Assembly (NCBI RefSeq): GCF_018502485.1
Contig: NZ_CP075546.1
Reading direction: 5' to 3' (one strand)
Origin: Methanospirillum purgamenti
GTDB taxonomy: Archaea > Halobacteriota > Methanomicrobia > Methanomicrobiales > Methanospirillaceae
DNA: 64,000 nt
Both the position numbers and the translations under genes were made by a program. Of this stretch, positions 42,655-51,996 are shown one piece after another; positions within the stretch are counted from its first letter, which is position 1, and each line of letters starts with the position of its first letter. The notes under the pieces were generated by a model, which was not told where the DNA came from, did no database searches, and saw only the letters and a program-made list of their open reading frames with translations.

Positions 42655-43782
42655 TTAAATCTTTTGATCTCCCTGAAGAATATTCAAATACTCTCTCGCA
42701 AGCACTCGGACCGCTCCATCGGGATCCTGACTATATCGGATTAAAACAGGAATAATTTCCTCAGGTTCTCCAAGTTTCACTAATCCCCGAACTCCTCGCA
42801 GTCTCACTCCAGAGTCGGAATCTTTTAAAGCCTGGATTAAATATGGAATAATTGTTCTGTCTCCGATTCTCCCCAGAGTTTTTACTGCTTCACGACGGAC
42901 AAATGGCGATTCGTCAGAAAGACACTTAAGTATTGGATCGAGAGAAGGGACACTTCCTGAAGATACCCGTAGCGCGACTATTGATCCAAGACGAATTTTC
43001 CAATTGTTATCGTTTAAATTTTGTATAATATCAGGTATTGCTATGTCACCAAGATGTCCCAGTGCCTCAGCAGATGTTTCCCTGACACACCGGTCATCAT
43101 CCGCTAATGCCTTCATCAACGGATGAACAGCCTTTAATGCTCCTGTTTTTCCGAGTGCTTCAGCGGCATCACGTCGTACAAAGGGGCTATCATCACTCAT
43201 TGCCCGTATAAGAGGCAGGACAACCCTTGGATCTGAGATCTCAGATAATGCATTGACCGCTTCTTCCCGGTCATGTTCATCAGAACTGCCCAGAGCATTA
43301 ATGATGTTGTCGAAATCCCCACCAAATTTTGAAATATCTTTCTCTTTTTTTTTCTCCCCTCTTTCAATCAAATCCGTTAATACCGCTTCTACGAGCCTGC
43401 GGTCTTTCACATAGAGGAGAAGAACCGTAATGGTTGCAAGATCCAGACCGGTGTAGAGCATCACAAATGCAATACTAAACTGATAGCCAAATACCTCTGC
43501 AAATATTCCAAATAAAACAACGGAAAATAGAATAATACCAACTAATCTTAAGCCGGATTTGGGATACCAAAGTGCCAGAAGAATGATTGGTATCAAATAC
43601 AGGTGGGGAATAAAAACATAAATAAACCGAAATCCGGTCCATGGGCTCTCCCACAAAACATAGACAGATACAAAAAGTGAGATGAGAGCTAGAAAGGCAA
43701 TGAAAAGAATTTTTCCGGGTTCTATATATCCCCGGTGCATATGAATGTAAGTCAGGATCTTATCGAGCACTGTCATCTCCAA
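42655..43782 (-). CDS. Membrane protein with C-terminal HEAT (PBS lyase-type) repeats
   Basis: 375 residues. The first 140 have four membrane helices (ILFIAFLALISLFVSVYVLW, and others to about residue 140). The rest is six or seven HEAT-like repeats of about 31 residues (VVLPLIRAMSDDSPFVRRDA, AEALGKTGALKAVHPLMKAL). These form a protein-binding superhelix on the cytoplasmic side. Common in methanogens; the partner is unknown. It is 8 bp downstream of the 328-residue unknown gene. Confidence 0.82.
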   Translation of the reverse strand: MEMTVLDKILTYIHMHRGYIEPGKILFIAFLALISLFVSVYVLWESPWTGFRFIYVFIPHLYLIPIILLALWYPKSGLRLVGIILFSVVLFGIFAEVFGYQFSIAFVMLYTGLDLATITVLLLYVKDRRLVEAVLTDLIERGEKKKEKDISKFGGDFDNIINALGSSDEHDREEAVNALSEISDPRVVLPLIRAMSDDSPFVRRDAAEALGKTGALKAVHPLMKALADDDRCVRETSAEALGHLGDIAIPDIIQNLNDNNWKIRLGSIVALRVSSGSVPSLDPILKCLSDESPFVRREAVKTLGRIGDRTIIPYLIQALKDSDSGVRLRGVRGLVKLGEPEEIIPVLIRYSQDPDGAVRVLAREYLNILQGDQKI

Positions 43783-43790
43783 AATGCAGA

Positions 43791-44777
43791 TTAGACTTCA
43801 CCAAAAATCGTCATACGCGCTTCTTTTTCGAACTCATCCTGGTTTTTGATCGCCGCAGCCTGATGTGCAGGAGTATCCCAGAAATAATATTTCTCAATCT
43901 GCATCAGTCGGATCCACCGGTTTGTTATCTCCTCTCCCACCTGGTATATCTGATAATATGTCTCCGGACGGGGATGTTCACAAACCGAAGCAACTTTGAG
44001 TTCTTTTAAGATATTGACCATGGCATCACCAACAAGTTTGGTCTGGTACCACGGATTTTTCTGCCACCGGTGCGTGAGCATCTCCATGAGGTTCAGGTTT
44101 TTGAACTTTTTCAGTTCAGGAATATTGATCATGGGGTTCAATTTCATCTCGCTCATGACCTCACCGAGCATCAGGTCTCGGGCGAAGAACATCCCGTTAT
44201 GCATGACAAAATATCGCCGTGGAATATAGTCCTTAAATGAAACCAGATCATGCATATCACGCATGCTCTCTTTCATGAGATAATATACCTGCGCGTTACG
44301 CATAACCGGACAGAGTTTCGCCACCACGACATTTGAGAGCAAAGTCCATGGAAGATCGATTATTGACTCGTGAAAGAGCATGTATAGATAAAACATCAGT
44401 TTCTTCTTGATCCAAAAGTCAAGATGCCTGGTCTTTTCATCCTTTAAGACATCAAGGTAGATCTGCTCCATGCCGGCGGTTGCAGATTTAGCATCAAAAG
44501 AGAGGACTTTAAATCCATTATTTTTCGCGGCAATACCCCTGAGCAGGAGTTTTATTGCATTCTGGGCAATCACAAAGTCTTTGAGCATTCCTATCTGCTG
44601 ATTGGAAAATGCGATGACATTTCGTGAGCCCGGATATGTATATTGATCCAGCAATATTCCTTTCCGAGGAGCTTCCTGTTTCCGGGAAAGGTGAATCGTT
44701 GTTCCCAGCTGTTCTTCAATATGATCGAGGAGAGACTGAAGAGAGGATGATATCTCGTACTTATTTTCCATGGACAT
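43791..44777 (-). CDS. Conserved-looking protein of unknown function
   Basis: 328 residues, mostly helical, with no membrane segment, signal or motif I know. Notable features are FHESIIDLPWTLLSN in the centre, many aromatic and methionine residues, and the end RWIRLMQIEKYYFWDTPAHQ. It heads a two-gene unit with the membrane HEAT protein and reads divergently from the small TPR protein at 44885. I do not assign a function. Confidence 0.75.
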   Translation of the reverse strand: MSMENKYEISSSLQSLLDHIEEQLGTTIHLSRKQEAPRKGILLDQYTYPGSRNVIAFSNQQIGMLKDFVIAQNAIKLLLRGIAAKNNGFKVLSFDAKSATAGMEQIYLDVLKDEKTRHLDFWIKKKLMFYLYMLFHESIIDLPWTLLSNVVVAKLCPVMRNAQVYYLMKESMRDMHDLVSFKDYIPRRYFVMHNGMFFARDLMLGEVMSEMKLNPMINIPELKKFKNLNLMEMLTHRWQKNPWYQTKLVGDAMVNILKELKVASVCEHPRPETYYQIYQVGEEITNRWIRLMQIEKYYFWDTPAHQAAAIKNQDEFEKEARMTIFGEV

Positions 44778-44884
44778 CGAGATATTTGGTCATCATCGTA
44801 TTTTACGGCAGCGATGTGAATGTGTCATTTTTCATATAGTGAAAGCATAAATATTGATCCAACCAATGAGAAAGAATCAGGAAT

Positions 44885-45289
44885 ATGGCAGAAAATACTA
44901 CTCATAAATTTCTTAGTAAGCGTGATGTGCTTCTCAATAAGGCAGATGCGTTTGCACTGGAAGCAGATCAACTTGCCTACCAGGGGAAGTACGAGGAGGC
45001 GGTAGATAAATATGATCAGGCGCTTGCGATATACCCCTCTAATCCGGACCTCTGGGCCTTTAAGGCGATCACATTATCAGGAGGGCTGGGCCGGAATGAT
45101 GAAGCGCTAGAATGCTGGGAGCGGGCAAAAAAACTGGATCATGTCCTGGCCGATGCAATTACCGATGTGCCCTCATCAGAATCTGCTATGACGGTCCATG
45201 AACGTGATCTTGTGGATTTCAAAGGGAGTACTGCGGATCGTATCCGGAACCTGGTCAAACAGCAGGCTATGGATAAGAAAAAGAAATAA
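44885..45289 (+). CDS. Small TPR-repeat protein
   Basis: 134 residues. One to two TPR units are visible: ALEADQLAYQGKYEEAVDKY, DQALAIYPSNPDLWAFKAIT and GRNDEALECWERAKKLD. It has no signal, so it is probably cytoplasmic. The 107-bp divergent gap before it has CATAAATATTGATCC (about 44847-44861) as a possible promoter. Role unknown; a chaperone-like adaptor is the usual guess for this type. Confidence 0.78.
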   Translation: MAENTTHKFLSKRDVLLNKADAFALEADQLAYQGKYEEAVDKYDQALAIYPSNPDLWAFKAITLSGGLGRNDEALECWERAKKLDHVLADAITDVPSSESAMTVHERDLVDFKGSTADRIRNLVKQQAMDKKKK

Positions 45290-45404
45290 ATATTTTCCTG
45301 TTTTTTTGATTTTTGGCAGTATTAATTCCAAGCATTTAACGAATATCTGGTTCAACAGAGCTTATTTTATTGCATTTTCTCTCAGTAGTTGTCTCCTCCG
45401 ATCC

Positions 45405-46289
45405 CTACTGATTTTCCTGTATGTACTTTTCATTAAGATACTTCAAGAGAGGGCCAGCGAGCTCAGGATCCTGCAGGGAGAGATCGATCGTAGCTTGAAT
45501 ATATCCAAGCCTGTCTCCAGTGTCATAACGCTTCCCTCTGAAACAGTACCCATATACATTCTGCTTTGTACGAAGCAGTCTAATTGCATCGGTTAATTGG
45601 ATTTCACCTCCAACACCGGTTTTTGTTTCTTTGATACAATCCATTATTTCTGGATTGAAGAGATATCTTCCGATTGCACCCATTCGCGAAGGGGCTTGTT
45701 CTGGCTCAGGTTTTTCGACAATATCCTCCATTATTATCTGGATTTCATCAAGGCATTTCCCTTTAAGAATTCCATACCGGTTAACCATTTCAAATGGGAC
45801 TTCTTCAACGGCAATAACTGAACAGTGATTTCTCTCATAATGATTCAGGAGTTGCTTTGTGCATGGGATTTCATGTACAACGATATCATCACCGAGAAGT
45901 ACTGCAAATGGTTCTCCATTGATATGTTTGCTCGCCCTAAAAACTGCATCTCCAAGCCCTCGTGGCTCTTTCTGCCTGATATAATGGATATCTGCCAAAT
46001 CGGATATATTCTGAATCATATCTAACTCGGTGGTTTTTCCTTGTTTTTGAAGGTGTAGTTCTAATTCAGGTGAATCATCAAAATAATCCTCAATTGGCCT
46101 TTTATTTCTGCCAGTAATGATAATAATATCCTCTATTCCAGAATCCACCGCCTCTTTTACCACATAATGGATGGTTGGATGATCAATTAATGGAAGCATC
46201 TCTTTTGGCATCGCTTTTGTTACTGGAAGAAACCGGGTTCCAAGTCCTGCGGCTGGAATAACCGCTTTTGTTACCTCTTTCACCAACAC
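45405..46289 (-). CDS. galU: UTP-glucose-1-phosphate uridylyltransferase
   Basis: 294 residues. VIPAAGLGTRFLPVTKAMPK is the nucleotide-binding signature; MLPLIDHPTIHYVVKEAVDS, IIITGRNKRPIEDYFD and GVGGEIQLTDAI are GalU motifs. It makes UDP-glucose, the substrate of the next enzyme. The start may be GTG 46283 rather than 46289; either overlaps the end of the UDP-glucose dehydrogenase gene, so the two are co-translated. Confidence 0.96.
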   Translation of the reverse strand: MLVKEVTKAVIPAAGLGTRFLPVTKAMPKEMLPLIDHPTIHYVVKEAVDSGIEDIIIITGRNKRPIEDYFDDSPELELHLQKQGKTTELDMIQNISDLADIHYIRQKEPRGLGDAVFRASKHINGEPFAVLLGDDIVVHEIPCTKQLLNHYERNHCSVIAVEEVPFEMVNRYGILKGKCLDEIQIIMEDIVEKPEPEQAPSRMGAIGRYLFNPEIMDCIKETKTGVGGEIQLTDAIRLLRTKQNVYGYCFRGKRYDTGDRLGYIQATIDLSLQDPELAGPLLKYLNEKYIQENQ

Positions 46290-47548
46290 ACCCCTTCATA
46301 TATTGCTGCTCCTTTGGCAGCTGCTCTCACCCTTCTTCCATCAATGACAACTTTTCCTTCATAATTAAGGAGTTCAAATTCAGGGTGTGCAGTCGCTATT
46401 AAAACAGCTTCAGTGTTCAAAACTGCTTCCGCTGATTTCACATAGGTGATTCCTGGAAAGATGTGTTTCATCTGTTCAATAGCCAGGGGATCATATGCCA
46501 TAATTTCTGCACCTTCTTCTAGGAGTGATGCTAGAATGGGGATGACCCTGCTTTCTCTGATGTCATCACTACATGGTTTAAAGGATAATCCCAATATTCC
46601 AATTCTTTTTCCGTGTAGATTTGGAATATACTTTTTCAGAATGGAAATAAGACGCAAAGGTTGTTCATCGTTTATCGAAAGAACTGCTGGTAGGAGTTTA
46701 GGGGGTAATCCCTGATTTGTTGCATGAGAAATCAAGGCCTGGACATCTTTGGGAAAACAGGATCCACCAAATCCTATTCCTGATACGAAGAAGGCAGGAT
46801 TTATTCGGGCATCCATGCCAACCCCGGTAAAAACTTCTTCGGTATCAATTCCATTTCGTTTGCATATATTTCCAATTTCATTCGCAAAACTAATTTTTGT
46901 AGCAAGAAATGCATTACTCACATATTTGATCATCTCTGCTACTTTCGGCGTTGTATGAAGTTTCTTGCATGAAAAGGGTGCATAGATCCGGGTAAGTATC
47001 TCTCTTGAATATTCATCCATTGACCCAATAATGATTCGATCTGGATTCATGAAATCATGAATTGCGAGTCCTTCTTTTAAAAATTCAGGATTCATTGCCA
47101 GACCAAGTTCACGCCCGACCTTTTTCTCAGAATGTTCTTCTAGGATCGGTCTGATAATCTCTTCTGTTGTTCCGGGAAGTACAGTACTCTTTACGATTAT
47201 GGTCACATTGTGGGGAGTTTTTTTAATTGATTCTCCTATCTGCGCTGTCACTGTCCGAATGAATTTATAATTAGGTGTTCCATCTGGATTTGGAGGAGTT
47301 CCTACACAAATAAAGATTGCTTCAGCATCACTTGAATCATATTGTGCGGCTGATGAAGAATGAATACGGGTGAGATTCTTTTTCAAGAGTTCTTCGAGAC
47401 CCTCTTCATAGATTGGAGGAGTCCCTCTTTGAATACTTTCAAGTTTATTTGAATCAATGTCGACAAATGTGACTTCATTTCCAAGTTCTGCCAAACATAC
47501 ACCTGATACAAGTCCGACGTAACCAGACCCGAATATTGCGATTTTCAT
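46280..47548 (-). CDS. ugd: UDP-glucose 6-dehydrogenase
   Basis: 422 residues. The NAD site is KIAIFGSGYVGLVSGVCLAE and the catalytic cysteine lies in GFGGSCFPKDVQALI. GRELGLAMNPEFLKEGLAI and ISFANEIGNICKRNGID are family motifs. It oxidises UDP-glucose to UDP-glucuronate, a common sugar in archaeal N-glycans. With galU it forms a two-gene unit feeding the glycan genes of the region. UDP-N-acetyl-mannosamine dehydrogenase is a related alternative but galU next door favours UDP-glucose. Confidence 0.94.
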   Translation of the reverse strand: MKIAIFGSGYVGLVSGVCLAELGNEVTFVDIDSNKLESIQRGTPPIYEEGLEELLKKNLTRIHSSSAAQYDSSDAEAIFICVGTPPNPDGTPNYKFIRTVTAQIGESIKKTPHNVTIIVKSTVLPGTTEEIIRPILEEHSEKKVGRELGLAMNPEFLKEGLAIHDFMNPDRIIIGSMDEYSREILTRIYAPFSCKKLHTTPKVAEMIKYVSNAFLATKISFANEIGNICKRNGIDTEEVFTGVGMDARINPAFFVSGIGFGGSCFPKDVQALISHATNQGLPPKLLPAVLSINDEQPLRLISILKKYIPNLHGKRIGILGLSFKPCSDDIRESRVIPILASLLEEGAEIMAYDPLAIEQMKHIFPGITYVKSAEAVLNTEAVLIATAHPEFELLNYEGKVVIDGRRVRAAAKGAAIYEGVCW

Positions 47549-47754
47549 GAAAACCTGATCTAGATATGATGGAGTATATATTCTTCTTTTTGCTTATAAT
47601 TATTTAATTCAATAGAATATCGTGGATAAAATGGAATAATTCATATTTGCGTTTATGGTTATATTTGATTAATCGGAACATAAGTCCCGGGTAAATTTTC
47701 TGTTTGATTTGAGAAGATGACTATAAAACACAGGCAAATATTATTTTCTTTCAA

Positions 47755-47940
47755 TAGATCCCCGTTTTGGAAAAAACCTCTTTATTGATATTCTGGATTG
47801 TGCATTTTCTGGCAGAAAAGACCTCTTTGAAGGTCTATATCTTTTAACTCCTGATTCCGGATGGATGGTCTTGTATACGAGATTGGTGTTGTTTTTGATC
47901 CGACCATACGAAATATCGTGTCATGGGAAGTAGGACGATG
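47755..47940 (+). pseudogene. Remnant of an AAA-ATPase-like gene (P-loop region)
   Basis: In one plus-strand frame this reads PRFGKNLFIDILDCAFSGRK then DLFEGLYLLTPDSGW, which matches the P-loop and following helix of the AAA-ATPase-like family (compare FLRPRRFGKSLF in the gene at 6990). There is no start before it and the frame ends soon after. It is a fossil of the same family. Confidence 0.6.
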
Positions 47941-48079
47941 ATTCAGGTTACCTGATTCGTAATCTGAAAAATCTGGTGTTTGTTGATTTTTATCAACTAT
48001 TTAAAAGATAACAATGGGTGTTGCCTAATGGGCTGCCATAAATCATTCACACAATATAAGGTATCTAGCGCTTGAGCAG

Positions 48080-48132
48080 CATTATATATAATAATTGCGT
48101 ATTAACATTTGAGTTTTTACGGGTGATCAATC
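48080..48132 (+). promoter_or_regulatory. Promoter and leader of the dual-protease gene
   Basis: CATTATATATAATAATTG at 48080-48097 is a strong TATA box, about 45 bp before the ATG. GGGTGATC lies 5 bp upstream of the start and can act as ribosome site. The resulting leader would be about 20 bases. Confidence 0.6.
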
Positions 48133-51100
48133 ATGATGAAACAAATAATATTCGTTTTAATTTTCCTTATGCTAATAGGCGCCGGTTTACAAACAATAGC
48201 GGCGGCTCCGGATGGAGGGGTTCCTGTTCTTTCAGCGGTGGTTAAAACTCCTGATGTTCCGCTTCCCACTCATTATTCACCGCCATCAGTCGTGAGTCCT
48301 ATCTCTCCGGCAGCTGGCCCACCTGTCAGCAGATCTCCGGTTGGAATAGTTCATTCTCCGGTTATGGGCAGTTACCAAACCGGGCAGAGTGAACAGGAGC
48401 AGGCTCCTGCATCCGTCAATGCCTCTAAGGTTGCACCAATGATGAACCAGTCATATGCACCGGATCGGGTAATTGTAAAGTTTAAAACCTCTGGTCTGTC
48501 TTCACAATCCTCAGTCAGCCAGATTCAGGCCGAGGCGCATGCAGCTTTAGGTGCGATGGTCATTGCTGATGCAAAAACCCTGGGTGTTGAGGGTATGCAG
48601 GTTGTGAGTGTTCCAAATAGTACCGGGACGATGAAGGCTATCGGTCTGTACAAGATGAATCCAATGGTTGAGTACGCTCAGCCCGATTATATCTATCATG
48701 CTTCTCCAGTGGAACCGATTCATATCCCTGTGCAGGTAAATGAAAAAGCGATCTCGTACCGGACTAATGTGGTCCAGGGTACCGCACACGTACCATCGAC
48801 TGGTTCGACCACGACTCCTTCTCCACCGGCTTTCCAGAATCCGGCTATCAGTTCTGGTGTGTCAACTGGTCCTGTATCAGCTACGAATGAGTCTGAAGGA
48901 TTTGGATACATGCACTTCTCCCTCGAAGATGTAGTTCGGATACAGAGTGAATATAATGCCGCAGTCAAGGTAAAAAATGCCCCCCTTTCTACCACTCAGG
49001 GAAGTAAAAGCCTGCTCTCCAACATTCAGTATACTCCATCAGAACGGAACCAGGGGAATTGTGGCAACTGCTGGGTCTGGGCCTCGACCGGGGTTATTGA
49101 AAATGCCCTCACCGTTCAGAACGGTATAAAAGATCGCTTGTCCATACAGTATTTTGATTCAAATTACAATGGCGGGAGTGCTACTACTGGAGCATGTAAC
49201 GGTGGATGGGCAAGCACGTTTGCAAATTTCTATAGCACCTCTGGATTTAAACAGGTCATCCCCTGGTCAAATACGAATGCGTATTACAATGACCGGTATG
49301 CCTGTTCGTACGGGTGTGGAGCACAGACTCCTGCATCGAGCATCTCAACAACCCCGAACCATCCGGTAACCAGCATATCAACCAGCTGGCTTTCTACATA
49401 TAGTGTCTCCCAGGCACAGGCTATCGCCAATATCAAGGCACAGATTGATGCAAACAAGGCGGTCTGGTGGGCATTCTTCCTCCCGGACAGTTCCTCCTGG
49501 AGTGCATTTAGCTCGTACTGGTCTGGTCAGACAGAAGCTGCCCTCTGGAATCCGGACACCTACAATAACAAGGTGTATGGATCATCCGGAGGTGGTCATG
49601 CGGTTATTATTGTCGGGTACGATGATTCCAGCAGTGATCCGAACCAGCGGTACTGGATAGTCCTGAATAGCTGGGGAAGCAACAGCGGACGTCCGAATGG
49701 TCTGTTCAGATTAAAAATGAATATGGATTATAGTGGTCGTTCATCCAATGGGTATCAGAGCCATTATTTCTCTATATTTAATGTAAATTATGGTGCCAGC
49801 ACACAGACCGGATCCATTTACAACTCTTCAAATCCGACTGGTGCAAGAATCTGGCTGGATGGTACCGATACCGGGAAAAATACCCCGAATACACTCTCAT
49901 CCATTACCGCAGGTACTCATTCGGTTACCTACAAACTCACGAACTACAATGATTATACTACATCTGCAACGGTAACTGGTGGGCAGACCACGACAGTACA
50001 GGGCAGTTTAACCCCTTCCGGATCCACCAGTTCAATCTCAAATGATCCATATGCATCATATCTCTGGGGCCTCCACAATACCGGACAGACTGGAGGAACA
50101 GCAGATGCTGATATCGACGCTCCGGAAGCCTGGGCTGTAACAAAGGGTTCAACAAGTGTCATTGTGGGGGTTGTTGATTCTGGTGTTGATTATAATCATC
50201 CGGATCTGAAAGCGAATGTTATCGGTGGGTATAACGCAATAACCGGAACAACCAACCCGATGGACGACAACGGACATGGAACCCATTGTGCCGGAACCAT
50301 CGGAGCAGTCGGTAACAATGGAATTGGTGTGGTTGGTGTGAACTGGAATGTCAAGATCATGCCGCTCAAGTTCCTTGATGAAGATGGCTATGGATACACG
50401 AGTGATGCAATTGAGGCTTTTGGCTGGGGATATAGCCGGGGTGTCCGGATTTTCTCGAATTCCTGGGGAGGATATGGCACCGATACTGCTCTTCAGGACG
50501 CGATAAGTCAGTATTCAGATGCATTGTTTATCTGTGCAGCAGGAAATGATGGCTCAAATACTGATGTGTATCCACAATCTCCAAGTGCTCTGCCAAATGC
50601 GAATATTATTGCTGTTGCTGCAACAGACCATCGCGATAATCTTGCTTCGTTTTCCAATTATGGAGCAAGCACCGTTGATGTTGCTGCACCGGGTGTGAGC
50701 ATCTATAGTACGTATCCGGGGAGCTCGTATGCTTACATGGATGGAACCTCAATGGCGACACCGCATGTTGCCGGGGTTGCGGCGCTTGTGAAAGCGGTGA
50801 ATTCCGGGTACACGGTTGCACAGGTGAAACAGGCGATCCTGAGCGGGGTAGATGTGAAGAGTGGGTTGTCCGGGAAGTGTGTGACAGGGGGACGGGTGAA
50901 TGCAGGGAATTTACTAAAAGATATTTCTAGCATGGATCTAGTCACAACGATTGGTGTTTTCCGTGGCCGTACCTGGTACCTGGATTATAGCGGAAACGGA
51001 GTATGGAACGGACCAGCAACAGATCGGCAGTACACCTTTGGCCTTGTTGGGGACGTTCCGTTAACCGGGGACTGGAACGGTGATGGCAAGACAAGTATTG

Positions 51101-51882
51101 GTGTTTTCCGTGGCCGTACCTGGTATCTTGATTATAATGGGAATGGGGTATGGAACGGCCCCACAACTGACCGTCAGTACACCTTTGGCCTTGTTGGAGA
51201 CGTTCCGATAACTGGTGACTGGAACGGTGATGGCAAGACAAGTATCGGTGTTTTCCGTGGCCGTACCTGGTATCTTGATTATAATGGGAATGGGGTATGG
51301 AATGGCCCAACAGTTGACCGTCAATATACCTTTGGCCTTGTTGGAGACGTTCCGATAACTGGTGACTGGAACGGTGATGGCAAGACAAGTATCGGTGTTT
51401 TCCGTGGCCGTACCTGGTATCTTGATTATAATGGGAATGGGGTATGGAATGGCCCAACAGTTGACCGTCAATATACCTTTGGCCTTGTTGGAGACGTTCC
51501 GATAACTGGTGACTGGAACGGTGATGGCAAGACAAGTATTGGTGTTTTCCGTGGCCGTACCTGGTATCTTGATTATAATGGGAATGGGGTATGGAATGGC
51601 CCAACAGTTGACCGTCAATATACCTTTGGCCTTGTTGGAGACGTTCCGGTAACTGGAGTCTGGTCAGGGACAAGTGGTACGGCGTCAATTGTATCGATTA
51701 AATCTGATCCAATTAAAAAACCTGATAATCATTTTAAATTTCCATCAGTGTCAAAATCAGTTGCTCCAGTATCAAATATTCCTGTGCCGGTGATGAGTGA
51801 TTCATATCTAAACCCCTCTTCAACTTTTAATGGAGTCATGAATAAGAATCCATTGGCAGTAAATATTAATGGACTAGGTTAA
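48133..51882 (+). CDS. Secreted dual protease: subtilase with an embedded papain-like domain and five C-terminal repeats
   Basis: 1249 residues. Signal peptide 1-24; proline-rich spacer; a subtilase propeptide of the fervidolysin type at 109-190 (RVIVKFKTSG, VEYAQPDYIYH). Then a papain-like (C1A) domain at about 300-545 with Gln307, Cys313 (NQGNCGNCWVWAS), His489 (GGGHAVIIVGY) and Asn512 (LNSWG). A PEGA domain at about 558-628. Then a subtilisin S8 domain at about 636-925 with Asp682 (VVDSGVDYNHPD), His715 (NGHGTHCAGT), Asn805 and Ser873 (GTSMATPHVAG). Five 49-residue FG-GAP-like repeats from 940 and a 70-residue tail follow. Both active sites look complete. It probably acts at the cell surface. 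Confidence 0.93.
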   Translation: MMKQIIFVLIFLMLIGAGLQTIAAAPDGGVPVLSAVVKTPDVPLPTHYSPPSVVSPISPAAGPPVSRSPVGIVHSPVMGSYQTGQSEQEQAPASVNASKVAPMMNQSYAPDRVIVKFKTSGLSSQSSVSQIQAEAHAALGAMVIADAKTLGVEGMQVVSVPNSTGTMKAIGLYKMNPMVEYAQPDYIYHASPVEPIHIPVQVNEKAISYRTNVVQGTAHVPSTGSTTTPSPPAFQNPAISSGVSTGPVSATNESEGFGYMHFSLEDVVRIQSEYNAAVKVKNAPLSTTQGSKSLLSNIQYTPSERNQGNCGNCWVWASTGVIENALTVQNGIKDRLSIQYFDSNYNGGSATTGACNGGWASTFANFYSTSGFKQVIPWSNTNAYYNDRYACSYGCGAQTPASSISTTPNHPVTSISTSWLSTYSVSQAQAIANIKAQIDANKAVWWAFFLPDSSSWSAFSSYWSGQTEAALWNPDTYNNKVYGSSGGGHAVIIVGYDDSSSDPNQRYWIVLNSWGSNSGRPNGLFRLKMNMDYSGRSSNGYQSHYFSIFNVNYGASTQTGSIYNSSNPTGARIWLDGTDTGKNTPNTLSSITAGTHSVTYKLTNYNDYTTSATVTGGQTTTVQGSLTPSGSTSSISNDPYASYLWGLHNTGQTGGTADADIDAPEAWAVTKGSTSVIVGVVDSGVDYNHPDLKANVIGGYNAITGTTNPMDDNGHGTHCAGTIGAVGNNGIGVVGVNWNVKIMPLKFLDEDGYGYTSDAIEAFGWGYSRGVRIFSNSWGGYGTDTALQDAISQYSDALFICAAGNDGSNTDVYPQSPSALPNANIIAVAATDHRDNLASFSNYGASTVDVAAPGVSIYSTYPGSSYAYMDGTSMATPHVAGVAALVKAVNSGYTVAQVKQAILSGVDVKSGLSGKCVTGGRVNAGNLLKDISSMDLVTTIGVFRGRTWYLDYSGNGVWNGPATDRQYTFGLVGDVPLTGDWNGDGKTSIGVFRGRTWYLDYNGNGVWNGPTTDRQYTFGLVGDVPITGDWNGDGKTSIGVFRGRTWYLDYNGNGVWNGPTVDRQYTFGLVGDVPITGDWNGDGKTSIGVFRGRTWYLDYNGNGVWNGPTVDRQYTFGLVGDVPITGDWNGDGKTSIGVFRGRTWYLDYNGNGVWNGPTVDRQYTFGLVGDVPVTGVWSGTSGTASIVSIKSDPIKKPDNHFKFPSVSKSVAPVSNIPVPVMSDSYLNPSSTFNGVMNKNPLAVNINGLG
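50950..51669 (+). repeat. Five tandem 147-bp repeats, protease gene
   Basis: Units start at 50950, 51097, 51244, 51391 and 51538. Each encodes IGVFRGRTWYLDYNGNGVWN, then DRQYTFGLVGDVP and a calcium-type loop TGDWNGDGKT; the last unit ends in TGVWSG without the loop. Units 3 and 4 are almost identical at DNA level, a sign of recent duplication or conversion. Pure coding repeats. Confidence 0.95.
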
Positions 51883-51996
51883 AACTGTCTTCTGGTAAGA
51901 TTTATCTTTTATATAAAAAAACCTCCCCTTGTTTTTATCACATGGAAGAGATTATCTGTTAGAAAGTTTTTTGAGTATATACTCCCATCTTCCTGA

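Larger units (their letters stand above)
47549..48132. other. Gene-free region ahead of the secreted-protein array
   Basis: 584 bp. The first 200 bp are AT-rich and should hold the ugd promoter. 47755-47940 is an ATPase remnant, listed separately. From about 48000 on it is AT-rich leader DNA with the promoter of the large protease gene. Confidence 0.5.

Noticed and set aside
50942..51688. Long minus-strand frames (248 and 185 codons) across the repeat array
   Set aside because: They are mirror frames of a repetitive coding sequence, giving SHYNQDTRYGHGKH-type repeats; no start signal or family, and the plus-strand gene is certain.
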